Assembly (NCBI GenBank): GCA_003996215.1
Contig: QJPP01007578.1
Span: 372,001-436,000 of the forward strand
Direction: 5' to 3'
Length of the DNA: 64,000 bases
Origin: Jaltomata sinuosa
Lineage: Eukaryota; Streptophyta; Magnoliopsida; Solanales; Solanaceae
Under the pieces are notes generated by a model that was given only the letters and a program-made list of their open reading frames with translations, did no database searches and was not told the DNA's origin. The translations under genes and the position numbers were made by a program. Below, piece after piece: positions 21,821 to 32,877 of the stretch (within the stretch, counting starts at the first letter, position 1; each line of letters opens with the position of its first letter).

Positions 21821-23848
21821 AGCCAGAGAATGATAGACAATTTTGAGCGTCTCAGTATAGTCTTAACACATTTTGGTATGGTGAGTAGTAGAAAGAGAGG
21901 ACTTTGGGAGTTAGAACCATGTAAGCTTGACATGTTATTGTGAGTGATAGGTTGGTAGTTATGAGTATGGTATGGACAGCCCTTATATGAGATAGAAAGG
22001 TTGAGGCCAAGACTTTTAGGCGAGGGAGAGCCTTAGATTATAGAAGGAAGTGTATACTCAGACTAACTTCTAGGGTAGTGCTTGCTCAGTTAGAGAAAAA
22101 TGATCATAGTTAAGTTTAGAGGTTAGTAAGAGATCCTCACACTTAGAAATTTAGCATGGAATGTAGGATCAATCAGATTTTGAAGACTCAGGTAGTGATG
22201 CTAATGAGTGTTAGAACGAAGTTAGGGGGATGCAGAGACTTATTTCTATCCTAGCATCTTAAGTATACTTCTGTCATTACAACACCCTAATCGTGCGCTG
22301 TGTGCCAGCATGGTCCTAATTCAAATTCATGCACTTGATACAGATTCACGTTCATACTCAGCTCCTAGAATAAATAAAAATTACTCCAGACAACGATTCT
22401 AGTCTTACTCTATGATTCTACGAATCTCAGTTTTACACCATGATACTCGTTATATATGTAAGCTCATGTCTCACCATATGCCAGTTCTATGTACTTAGTT
22501 CAGTCCTCAGATATGCTTTAACAACTAATGAAATCCTACTATGTCATGTATTTGCTCAGAACAGATATCTTGAACAATTCATGCCTATGATTTTACTCCA
22601 GCCATGCCTTATATGTCCCGAATGTGAGATACTCATGCCATTGCACTTGAATTCTCAGACCTCACCTCGAGCGACTAGATAATGCTAAGTGTAAGTCAAG
22701 ATTGATCAGTAATTTTTCATCTGTGATGCTCATTCTCCCACTCTATTCCTTCAGTGATTTTATCTTATGTCATAGGTGTTAGTGGAGGAAGCTAAGTAGT
22801 AGCTTAGATAGGAAGTAGTGGATGTGCCCTTTTGGTGTGTTTGTTCTACCTTAGCTTTTAGGTATGTATGAATTGCGAGGCCAGGATCATTCATGTGTAA
22901 TAGTTAGATGAGGAATTTTGATGTGCCTCTTTATGGAAGTTGTTGAAATTACAGTTTCTAGATATGCTAGGGAAAAGGAGAGAAGTCTTGGATAGTACAA
23001 ACTACAAACCATAAGGTGATCATAGTGATAAGCTTGAATATCATGATGAAATACATGTGGGTCTTTGCTTTGTGCAGCTAGTGACCCCTTGATTAGAGCT
23101 TTAGGTTTGTTGACTTTTGTGATAGGAAGAAACAGGATTTTAGGGAGATAACTCTAAATGCAAGAGATTTAGTTGAGATAGGCTCGAACATGGAGAAAGT
23201 AGGTAGTTAGAGTCAAACCTTGGCATCTATATGTGCTGGTGAGAATTCTCAGTTGTGAGTGGTAAGTGGGGTATTAAGAGGAGTTAGTGTAGTTAAAAAG
23301 GTGTTCCTGAACTTATAAGTTGTCAACTGTATTGTTTAAGGCAGGAATAGTCTTGTTCATACTTCCCACCCAGGGTGCCCATATCCTATATCTGGTAGCT
23401 TCAGCTTGCGAGATACTAGAGTCCTCATATTATATCAGTTTAGACCTGCTGGTAATCATCCCTAAGGCCAGAAGGCCCTACGTTTAGTTCAGTCCATGGT
23501 AGTAACTCCAGTTTAGAAAAGAATAGTTTTCTCGTATAACTACTCCTCTCAGTTTTATGTTCCTTTCAGTTGACTATGATTTCTAAGAATGCTTCATTCA
23601 TTATGAGTTTCATCTGAGTCCCTACTCTTAATCTAGACCAGATATCATATTAGATATTCAGTTTCATGTACCATCAGTTGTTCTCATGCCCTCAGTATGC
23701 ATACATGCCTCAGGATTTAGCTCAATTTATATTTCAGTCAAAAATCAGTTACCATGTAAATACTTCAGCTTTTAAAACTCAGTTTGTGGGATTGCACCTC
23801 TTTCCCTACCCTTTCAACCTAGTTAGTCTTCATACGAGGACAAATGAT
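21073..23848 (+). other. A1 interior, non-coding
   Basis: No frame above 80 codons and no Gag or Pol motif on either strand. The first 150 bases match the A2 leader (GTGAAGCGCGCCAC; in A2 on the other strand GGCGCGCTTCACAC). The central part corresponds to the A2 filler. The last 60 bases (TTAGTCTTCATACGAGG) match the pre-PPT sequence of A2/A3. It is therefore a carrier sequence with packaging and priming signals only. Confidence 0.75.
21751..21820 (+). repeat. (TA)n(TG)n compound microsatellite
   Basis: About 43 bp of TA followed by about 27 bp of TG inside the A1 interior. Probably arose by replication slippage. Confidence 0.97.
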
Positions 23849-23864
23849 CCCAAGGGGGAGATAT
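23849..23864 (+). promoter_or_regulatory. A1 polypurine tract
   Basis: CCAAGGGGGAGATAT immediately precedes the right LTR start TGTAACACCCC at 23865. Confidence 0.85.
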
Positions 23865-26202
23865 TGTAACACCCCAAAAATTCTAAGCTAAAATCTGAAT
23901 CATTCTTTATTTGTTGTTGGACCCTAGCCCGATGATTTTTAATGATACATAGGTGTTAAGATTCATTCTTAAGTGTGAAAATTGTATTAGATATGAATTA
24001 AGGTCATAAAGAACCTCTAGCTCAAAGTTGAGTTGAAAGCTTTCTTATCGATTGAGTTTTAGTATATGATTTTTCAAGGGTCAATTTCAAATGATCATAA
24101 CTCCTATAATATGAAGAGTTAGGTATCCTAGTACCCAACAAATTATAGATTTTTGAGTTTTCTTTCCAATAACACTGACCGTACATTAATGCAAGTCCGG
24201 AGTAAAAAGTTATCAATATTTTACTAAAATATATTTGTCTGTCAAAATGACAGACAGTAACCACAAGAGCAATCTACGGCTCATGGATCAAACTACGACC
24301 CATGGTTTGAGTCTGTGAAATCGAACCTACAGATCAGGTTTTGGTCCGAGATTCACGAGGTTGATCCATGAGTCATGGATCAAACCACGAACTATGGTTT
24401 TCCCTCGTGGAAATCGGTCCAGAGGCCTAAAAAGTTGTTTGAGAACCACGACCTCAATCCACGGATCATGGTTCATTCCATGGGACGTGATTCATGTCTG
24501 TTGAAGCCTATGATGAAATTTTTAGAAGTTTTTAGACTCATTTCTCAGGGATATTTCAGTAATTTTCCGCTCTTTTAACTCCTATACTAAGTCATTTTAG
24601 GCATATTTAGAGGATTTTTATTCATACTTAGTTAGATTCCTCCTCATTCCTTTAATCTAACCTCAAGAAGAAAGAAAGAGATTTTTCTCTCAAGCATCAA
24701 GACCTAGTGCTTCCTCTCCAAGTCTTCATCTTCAAGTTCTAGTTACAAAAGCTTTAATTTCAGGTATGTAGGTATTCAATAAGGAATTTTCTTCACCCTT
24801 ATGTCCAAAACCTTGATTTACTTTGGATTTATAAAACTGTGAAATTAGGATTCTTGCCTAATTTGTGAAATTCTTATGAATTCGATTTAATAACATCAAT
24901 TAATTGGTTTCTAATCCTTTACCCATGATTTTATATGAGAATCATCAAGTGTTTCAAAATCCCATGCATTGAGAATGATTTCACCCTATTGCATATTTTC
25001 AAGTAAAATTAGCATGTTTAGACAACATGACCCCAAGTATTTATGAAATTGCATGCCTAGTTCTTCAAGCTATGAATTTTAGAAAAGAGTATATTTTGAA
25101 CTATGGCTATGCTAAGCTTTTAAGACTTGTGATTTATGAATGGCATGACATCAGATATGTCCATATGCTTTTCAAACAGATTTGACATCAGATATATCCA
25201 TGAGTTATGATCGGTTTTGGCATCAGATATGCCCTAGTACATATATGAGCTATAATATATTTTCAGAAGTAGTATTTAGCACCGAGCTGGACGGGGTGAG
25301 AGTACCTCTAAGTCCCAGAACTACGTACCCCTGTAGGTATATTTAGCCCCTTAGTTGAGCATTAAAAATTGTGATCACGCCAGTAATGCCTTTATACCCT
25401 GGCAAGGTATGTTGGGTCCTCTCAATGGGGTGGATACATCAGATTCTATGTAGCTCACATGGTCTATTTTTGTTATGAGAATCTCCTGCATAAATGGTTT
25501 CAAGTTTTTAAATGAATTTGACTCTTTGCTTTCAGATTTCAAACTTTCTATTATTACTTACGATTATAAGTATGTTTTCAGCTTATGATATTGCATCGAG
25601 TCATTGCATTACAGATTTTTCTATTATCATATGATTTCAGCTTCAAGTGTATTTTAAGCATGTTTTACTACAAGTCATGCATGATCTCAATTTTTAAGCA
25701 TGCTTTCAAGTTTTTAAGTATATTTCAAGTATATCTCACATACTGACTACATTCCATAGGACTGACCGCATACCTCTTTGTATTGCATCTTATTATGATG
25801 TAGATTCAGTAGCTTGCTCCCAAATTCATAGCTAGTAGATCAGAAGCACATATAGCCAGCTTGGTTAGTCCTTCTCATTCGAGGACTTGGAGTTTAATTT
25901 AATTCTAGTATTTTAATTCTTTCATTCAGTTTACAGTATTTAGAGTTAGCTGGGGGCTTGTCCCAGCAGCTCGTCAGTAGTAGAGGCTTTCATACATAGA
26001 ATCAGATATTCAGCTTAATTCAGATTGTCATTCTTAGATATATATTTATACAACATATTAAGTTGCTCATTACTTCAGTTAAGCTTCCGCTCTTTATATT
26101 TATGTTCATGTTTTAAGTCATGCTAATGCCAAGGGTTAGCTTGGGATCACTTGTGGTCTTAGGTCCCATGTTACATCCAGGGGGTAGGCTCGAGGCATGA
26201 TA
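23865..26202 (+). repeat. A1 right (3') LTR
   Basis: Uninterrupted 2338-bp copy of the LTR, starting TGTAACACCCCAAAAATTC. It carries a decayed dyad block at about 24235-24500, tandem GACAT/GGCAT stem-loops at 25147-25161, 25184-25199 and 25219-25233, and the intact pre-insertion site AAGCATGCTT for A2. It ends GCATGATA, a mutated TGACA, at about 26202. Confidence 0.85.
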
Positions 26203-26206
26203 GGAT

Positions 26207-27296
26207 CTAGCTGGGGGGCCCGTTATCTTCGAGGCTCGAAGCATCAAAACCCTCCTTTTCTATGCCACTCAAGAAGGAGAATGCATCCACATCCTCCCTC
26301 TTCAGCTTGGGGAGCCTCTGATCAGGTACATCGCACTTGAACATGCCCTTTATGGTGACAAACATGCGATCCTGGGAGCGCCTCTTCTTCTTCTCTTCAT
26401 CCAACTCCCTCTGAAGATCTGTGTAGTTCTGGGAAGTGCTGGGCAGGGGTTGTATGGAAGAGGCATCATCATCATCCTCTTTTGCAGCTCTGCTGCTCTC
26501 ACACTCAGTGTCTATCTTTCTTTTTTTCTTGTTCACCCCTCACCTTGAGGGGATAGAAGAGTGTGTCATACTCCAGATCCATGTCAGCATCCTTCCTGGT
26601 CACCTCAGCATGCCTGCACAACTCAGAAATCAGGCTCGAGGGGTAGGGAGCCTTTTTGTTGGCCCGGTAGAAGTCTTTCCACTCTGACACGATCTGTTCC
26701 CCCACATTCAGCTGAATCCCTCGCATAGTGCAAGCAATTACCAGAGCCTGATGGTATGTCATATCACAAGTGTTACCTAGAGGACAAATCCTCTGAGTCA
26801 CCAGATTCAATCATCTCCGAGCATCCTCACTAAAGTATGTGCTCTTAATCCCCTTGGGACTAGTCTAGTAAACCTTGTCATGGTCAGCCTCCACGATCAG
26901 AATATCCCTCAGCCACTTCAAATCCATCCTCCGGTCTTTGGCCATATACTAAGTGTTGGGGACATTTTGCACCCCTAGAATCTCGTTGATAGTAGCCGCA
27001 TCCACGGGAACATGCACTTCCTGAATACAAATAATAGGGTAAGGGTCATCCCAGAGCATGGCCGGGAGAATGGCATAGAACTCTCGGACCCATCCTGAGG
27101 CCTCATACCGAGGAGCCTCCACCCAAACTCTTAAAGCCGATTGTAGAACTCTTGCGCCTTCTCCGCCACACCCCTCATGATGAATCCCCTCTCATAACAG
27201 AAACCCATCTTCTGGTAGTCTCAGTATCTACCCTGGCAGTTTACATCAGGAAATCTTTGGAAGGGAATGGGGATGTTATCTTGAGTGTCATCCATA
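26207..27296 (-). pseudogene. Antisense gene in H: plant Transposase_32-like protein, broken
   Basis: Minus-strand gene starting ATG at 27296 (MDDTQDNIPIPFQRFPDVN). Recognisable pieces: VREFYAILPAMLWDDPYPIICIQEV and VPVDAATINEILGV (about 27100-26960), then LVTQRICPLGNTCDMTYHQALVIACTMRGIQLNVGEQIVSEW (26810-26680), an acidic Ser/Asp linker, and a coiled Glu/Lys/Arg segment ending at a stop at 26207. This matches the family annotated in plants as putative plant transposon protein (Transposase_32); its biochemical role is unknown. At least four internal stops or shifts. It lies antisense to H, upstream of the H 3' LTR, where some gypsy lineages carry antisense ORFs. An upstream acceptor TTTTTGCAG (about 27306-27314) and a donor near 27950 hint at a 5' intron. 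Confidence 0.75.
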
Positions 27297-28459
27297 AAGT
27301 TAGTGGTTCTGCAAAAATCATGTGAAAAGCTAGTTAGAATCCGTAATGGTGTTTAAATAATCACAAGTTTCAGAAAAGGCTAAGTCTCAAAATTTTAGGG
27401 AGGCTATTTTTTGCCTCCCGCTATAGCGAAAGGCATCCCGATACCACAAGATCGCTATAGCGGGAATATTTCCATTATAGTGAGGTTGCCATAGCGAGGT
27501 GAGGCCACTATAGCGGCCTTCATCTTCACCAAACTCAAACCGATGCTCCAATGGTGCTTTTTCAAAAATCTTCCATTTTTTATTTTTTTAACACAAATCA
27601 GGGTGGGGGAAGTGCTATGGGGATATTATTACAAAACTCTGGGTGTTTAAACCCCTATACAAGCCCCAATGACCAAGAAATTTTCGAAAATATTCCCTAA
27701 CATTCTACTCTTATTCAAGCCCAAAACAGGCCATCAACTCCGTAAATCTTACGCCTAGAATGCCATAGGGGCATTGTAAATATAAGAGAAGCATTCGTGC
27801 TTCAGAAATTCGTCCAAATTTAAGTGAAATAGTGAGTTTTGAAAATGAACCCCAATCCCACTTGTTTTCTACAAATTCAAGTGCAAAACTATGATATTAT
27901 GAGTAATAGAGTAAAGAGTAAAGAGATGAAGTTAGAACATAATTTACCTTGTTCCGACATCAAGTGTTAAGTGATTTGAGAGAGGAGGGGAGTTTTGAGT
28001 TTAAAATTGTGAGAAATAGGAGAAATACCCATTTCTCATCCTTATAATTTGCCCCGATCCAGTATAGCAACCTTCAGCCTGCTATAGTGGTGTCGTTATA
28101 GCGGCAGTTGTCCCGCTATAGCAGGGCCTAGTAAACTTTTGAGGGAGAAAAATTTCTCGTCTTATCTTTTAATTTACTATTTAAATTCCTATGTACGGGC
28201 GAGGTCGCAGTTATCTTGTGTACTCGTAAACCCTTGACAAGGTAGCCTTGTTCAAATCTTAGCTATAAGGAATTAGGTGAGAGGGTCGTATATAAATAGA
28301 TGCGGTATAAATCAGGCGTACTTTATCATAAGGGTCAGGGAGAATTTTTTTGAAATAAGTATTATAACCTATGTACAAGCGTTAATGACCCGAGTACATT
28401 CAGTCCAGTTCTTGTCCTACCATGATCATTTAGGGATAAATAATGGGTAAATTGGTATC
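27297..28459. other. H interior downstream of the antisense gene, with two CTATAG palindrome arrays
   Basis: No gene. Arrays of CGCTATAGCG-type words lie at 27415-27515 and 28065-28130. On the minus strand a short ATG exon (about 27964-27951, MSEQ) ends in CAAG followed by GTAAATT, a possible first exon and donor for the antisense gene, whose promoter would then lie further right. The end of the stretch (AAATAATGGGTAAATTGGTATC, described by its parts GGGATAAATAATGGG and AATTGGTATC) matches the sequence before the B-family 3' LTR. Confidence 0.5.
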
Positions 28460-29814
28460 TATTATAACGATCCATTCTGTCATTACTAAAATTGCCGCGT
28501 CCAAGGGATATAGAGTACGATAATTATACTAATATCTTTGGATTGGGTTCATAAAAGTCTTAGTTAGATAAATTCAGAGTAGCAAATTTTGGGAGAAAAC
28601 TGACATCATCTCGCTATAGCGAGAATTATCTCACTATAGTGGCACCGTGGTGGAAGCATACCGGTCGTGGTAGCGGTATACCGGCCGCTATAGCAGAGCA
28701 TCAGGAATAGTCCACTTGAGTTTTTAATTACCCTTTTCTTCTCATCTATAAATCAAAACAAGGCTTCATTCAACCCTTAGGGTTGCCTCAAGGCTCTAGA
28801 GCAATAGAGAAAAAGAAATACGCTTAGACGGGGTAAAACTCGAAGGTTTATCGCAGATTTTATGATGGAAATCACTAGAATGGAGCAAGAATTGCAAGAT
28901 CATTCCTCCGTAGGAGCTGCTTTATGCCTAGGTAGGCTGGTTTAATTGAGTAGTAAGACCTGTATTAGAAAATGTATGCATAACATAGATTGATGAGAGA
29001 ATTCATGTGTACACCTACAGGCAGGTGCTTGGGTGGATAAAACCGATAGATTAAGGACTATGTAAATGAGATGGATATTCTTAAAAGATGTATTGTGGTG
29101 TTATTGATGTTGCCCTCTTATTTCTTGTTCTTAGTTAATCAGTTAGGAAGTGAACAATAGATTGGCTATGGTGGTGTATTGTGATTAAGCGGTTAATTAT
29201 CAGTATATATGATGTGAAACTTTATTCCTTATTTAATGGGTTGATTGTGTGATTCGGTGAGAACTTATAGTTAAGATGGAGGTTTGGAAAGTAACAGAGT
29301 ATAGATTATAGGGGTTGAATGTGTATCCCAAAATGGGTAGTCCAAAATTTGTTCTAAGTAATGTGTGCTTCTAGTTTCTATGTGTCATTCGGTCTTGGAT
29401 ATTGTTGTTGGTAGGAAGGGGTAGGTAATGATTGAATTATAGTTGAGACTCAATTTAGTATATGTGTGCATGTTAACTGTCTTTTTATCTACTTAATGCA
29501 ATGGATGCTATAAATATTAACTTGTTGGATAATATTGTAAGTGTTTAATCACCTGAAATGAGATTATGTAAAAAACTTAGTTTAAAAGTGCAAGTGTGGT
29601 TGTGTTATCTTATATTTTGATTGTAAATATTGTGACTTGAGTTGATATTATGAGGAAAAACTGGTAAAGGTCATCATCATGGAATTGATAGAACTCAAGG
29701 AGTATAAGGGTGGGGACATTGGAATAAGGATGGTATGACATTTATTTGGAATAAGGGTGACATACACTAGTTGTCTGAGTTATATGGTACATGGATTGAG
29801 CTCGTGTTATGCCC
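28460..29814 (+). repeat. H 3' LTR, truncated by A3 at 29815
   Basis: Starts TATTATAACGATCC, like TGTTGTAACGATCGG of B2, in the same flanking context. A palindrome-word array (28605-28695) is followed closely by a TATA box at 28745. The remainder is AT-rich with no gene. The right end is missing because A3 begins at 29815. Confidence 0.6.
28745..28752 (+). promoter_or_regulatory. TATA box in H 3' LTR
   Basis: CTATAAATC in CATCTATAAATCAAAACAAGG, about 50 bp downstream of the CTATAG-word array. A plausible core promoter for element RNA. Confidence 0.5.
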
Positions 29815-31927
29815 CGAGGCTACCTCCTAGACGTAACATGGGACCCAGGACCACAAGTGTCCCAAGTCAACCCTTGGTCATAGCATAACTCAGATAAATC
29901 AATAGATAAGCGGAAGCATAATAGGAAGACCTGAAATCAAATGTATAGATAATCAAGTCAAATAGGATAAACATCCAAAAGGAGACCCAAATACTGTCTA
30001 TGTTTGGAAAGCCTCTAACTGTCAATAAGAGTTGTTGGGACAAGACCCCCCCATCTAACTCAGAAATCTAAAATGAAAACATAAAGATAGGCTCGCTAAC
30101 TCTAGTCCTTGAAGAATGAGGACTCACCACTGATCAACTAAAAGTCTGGCGTAGTCTAGCCACGAGTCTGAGGGTAGGTGCCTGAATCTGCATCGTAAAA
30201 GGATACAACATAAAATGCGTCAGTACTATAGGATGTACCGAATATGTGAGATAAATAGGAGTCTGAGACAGGCATGCTAAATAAACTTATAAAACTGAAA
30301 TCATGCTATGAGTGTAAAACTAAAATGCAATGCCAAAGCAAGTTATACAAATACCATAATAATCATAATAGTCCTGAAAACTGAAGGCAAAGAGTTAATG
30401 CATTTTAAAACTTGATATTGTTTCTGTGGGAGATTCTCTAACTGACATAGACCATGCGAGCTACATGGAATCCAATGTATACGCCCCATCGAAAGGACCC
30501 AATATACCCTGCCAGGGTATAGAGGCATGACTATGGCATGATCACTAAATCAGATGCCCAACTGAGGGGACTTAGAACCTATGGGGGCACGTAGTTCTGG
30601 GACTAAGGGTACTCTCACCCTGTCCAACTCGGTGCTAATACTACTCTCAAAAAAACATATACCTATAGCTCATAATACTTACGACATATCTGATGTCAAA
30701 ACTGTTCATAGCTTAGGTAGACATATCTGGATGCCAAACCTTTCATAAAACATAGGGACATATCTAATGTCCAAAACTGTTGGAAAAGCATAAGGACATA
30801 TCTGATGTCATGCAATTCATAAGTTATGAATCTTAAAGCTTTGCAAAACCATAATTCAAAATATACTTCTCCTTCTAATATCATAGCTTGAAGAATTAGG
30901 CATATAATTTCATGAAAATAGAGGTCATGTTACCTAGACATACCAATTTTACTTGAAGACATGCAATTCAATGAAAACTGCTAAAATTAATCATATTCAT
31001 ATGGGCTTTTGAAATCAACTGAGGAACTTCAATTAAATCATAGATATGTAATAAGAAATCATGAATTAATGCCTTAGAAGAAGACCCATAATTTCCCCCC
31101 AATTTGGGTAAGAACCCTAATTTAGAAATCCATAAATTCAATTTAGAAGATTGGGGTTTTAGGCATAAGGGTGAAGGGATTCTCTTATTGAATACCCACA
31201 TACCTTGATTGAAGCTAAGCCACTTGAAATTGAAAAGAAAAGGAGACTTGAACTTGGAGCTTGAAGGAGTTCTTTTCCTTTTTGGGAGATGAATGAAGAT
31301 TTGAGGAGGGACTTAGGCTAATGAGGGTGAAAATTTTCTAGAAATAGTCAAAACAACCTCATTTAGGAGTTAAAAGGGTGGTAATAACTAAAATATCCCT
31401 GGGACATAATTAGGAAAAAGTTGACTTTCAAAGACCACGAACGGATTCCACGGGTCGTAGACCAAACCACGGCTCGTGGTATCCATCCGTCGTTCCTGCC
31501 CAAATGAATAAGCTGCAAAAAGCAGTCTACGGATCAACAGGATGGTCCATAGAACAGATTATAGCCCATCAAACCAATTCGTTATTCCTGAAGGACTTAG
31601 CAGGTCTCTGATCAGGTTTCACGAATCAACAGGACGGTTTGTAGTTTAAACTACAGGCCGTAGACTTGACTCGTGGTTCCTGGGAATCAGTCAGTCCTTA
31701 GGTCTGATACCACGAGTTGATAGGATAGGCCGTATACTGAACTACGGTTCATAGAACTAACTCGTGGTTCTCATACTAGAGTCTGAGCCTGGCAGACTTA
31801 AACCACGACTCCATTCCATATTTCGTGGTTCAGACCATGATCGGTGGTTTGGACTCGTAAACCCTGAAAAGCTAAAAAAATCTGAGATTCTGAGCCTAAA
31901 AGCTGAATAAGTTTCTGGGGTGTTACA
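29815..31927 (-). repeat. A3 3' LTR
   Basis: 2113 bp; on the minus strand starts TGTAACACCCC at 31927 and ends at 29815, where the map strand reads TGTTATGCCCCGAGGC. Related to the A1/A2 LTRs. Contains four GACAT/ATGTC-type stem-loops (30683-30808), a TATACCCT/AGGGTATA hairpin with a 3-nt loop (30503-30521), the CTATG/CGTAG pair (30579-30594), and a long block of CCACGAG, CGTGGTTT, ACGG and CCGT words (31430-31860). Confidence 0.85.
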
Positions 31928-31942
31928 ATATCTCCCCCTTGG
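31928..31942 (-). promoter_or_regulatory. A3 polypurine tract
   Basis: CCCAAGGGGGAGATAT on the minus strand directly before the LTR start. Confidence 0.85.
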
Positions 31943-32189
31943 GATAATTCGTCCTCGAATGAAGACTAAACAAGGGAAAACTGAAGAGAAAACAGCCCAA
32001 CCAATCAACAATACATAAAATCTGAAGAACAAACATGATAACTGAGATTGTAACTTAAAACATGACTGAATCAACTTTGAAAAACATGTATGCATGCTAA
32101 GATCATGAGGGAAACTGATGGAATAGAGTTGAATAGACATGTTAATGAGGAGACTACTACCTCAAGCGGAAACTGGATCGGAAGGAAAG

Positions 32190-32877
32190 AGATGAGGGTA
32201 CTTGGCTTTCATGGTTGATTCCGCTTCCCAAGTAGCTCTCTCAACAAGCTGATTTCTCCAAAGGACTTTTACCGAAATGACTTATTTGTTCCTCAACCTC
32301 TGAATATGATTATCAATGATCTCTATGGGAACCTCCTCATAGGTGAGACTATCCTTCACACCCACATCCTCCAAAGGAACAATCAAGATCGGATCACCAA
32401 CACACTTCTTCAACAAGGAAACATAGAAAACTGGATGAACTGCTTCTAACTCTGTTGGCAAATCCAACTCATACGCAATGCTACCAACTCTTCTTAGAAT
32501 CTGATAAGGACCTACAAAATGGGGACTAAGTTTCCCTTTCTTGTCGAATCTCATCACACCCTTCATGGGAGACACCTTCAGAAAAACTCAATCATCAACC
32601 TCAAATTCTAATTCTCTTCTCCTCACATCTGCATATGATTTCTGTCGACACTGAGCGGTCTTCAACCTATCCCTAATAAGCTGAAACTTCTCCATAGTCT
32701 CATGCACTGAATCTGGACCAATCAAAGTTGCCTCACCTACCTCAAACCAACCAATAGGAGACCTACACCTCCGACCATAAAGTGCCTCATAAGGAGCCAT
32801 CTAGATGCTAAAGTGAAAGCTGTTGTTGTAGGCAAACTCGATAAGAGGTAAATGATCATCCCAATTACCTTTGAAGT
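32190..32877 (-). pseudogene. A3 Pol C-terminus (integrase end and chromodomain), truncated
   Basis: Minus-strand chromovirus Pol end. From the cut at 32877: NNSFH and MAPYEALYGRRCRSPIGWFEVGEA (GPF/Y-flanking part of integrase, frame 32800-32588), then DWVFLKV-like and SPMKGVMRFDKKGKLSPHFVGPYQILRRVGSIAYELDLP (GPY/F module) and HPVFYVSLLKKCVGDP (32575-32282). After a stop it continues into a chromodomain-like tail (V-K-V-L-W-R-N-Q, A-T-W-E-A-E). This order is typical of Tekay/Del chromoviruses. The catalytic integrase core, RT and gag are missing because B3 begins at 32878. Confidence 0.85.

Larger units (their letters stand above)
10791..26202 (+). mobile_element. A1: non-autonomous Ty3/gypsy element, split by nested A2
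   Basis: Begins TGTAACACCC at 10791. Its left LTR is 10791-12636 plus 20556-21049 (about 2340 bp) and its right LTR is 23865-26202 (2338 bp). Putative target duplication GAATC (10786-10790) versus GGATC (26203-26207), one mismatch. After removing A2 and its duplicated bases the element is about 7.5 kb. Its 2.8 kb interior (21050-23864) has PBS and PPT but no gag or pol frame, so it must rely on another element's proteins. A3, with related LTRs and real Pol, is the kind of partner it would need. Confidence 0.85.

Noticed and set aside
26436..26687. 83-codon plus-strand frame
   Set aside because: Antisense to the Transposase_32-like pseudogene, with no recognisable motif.
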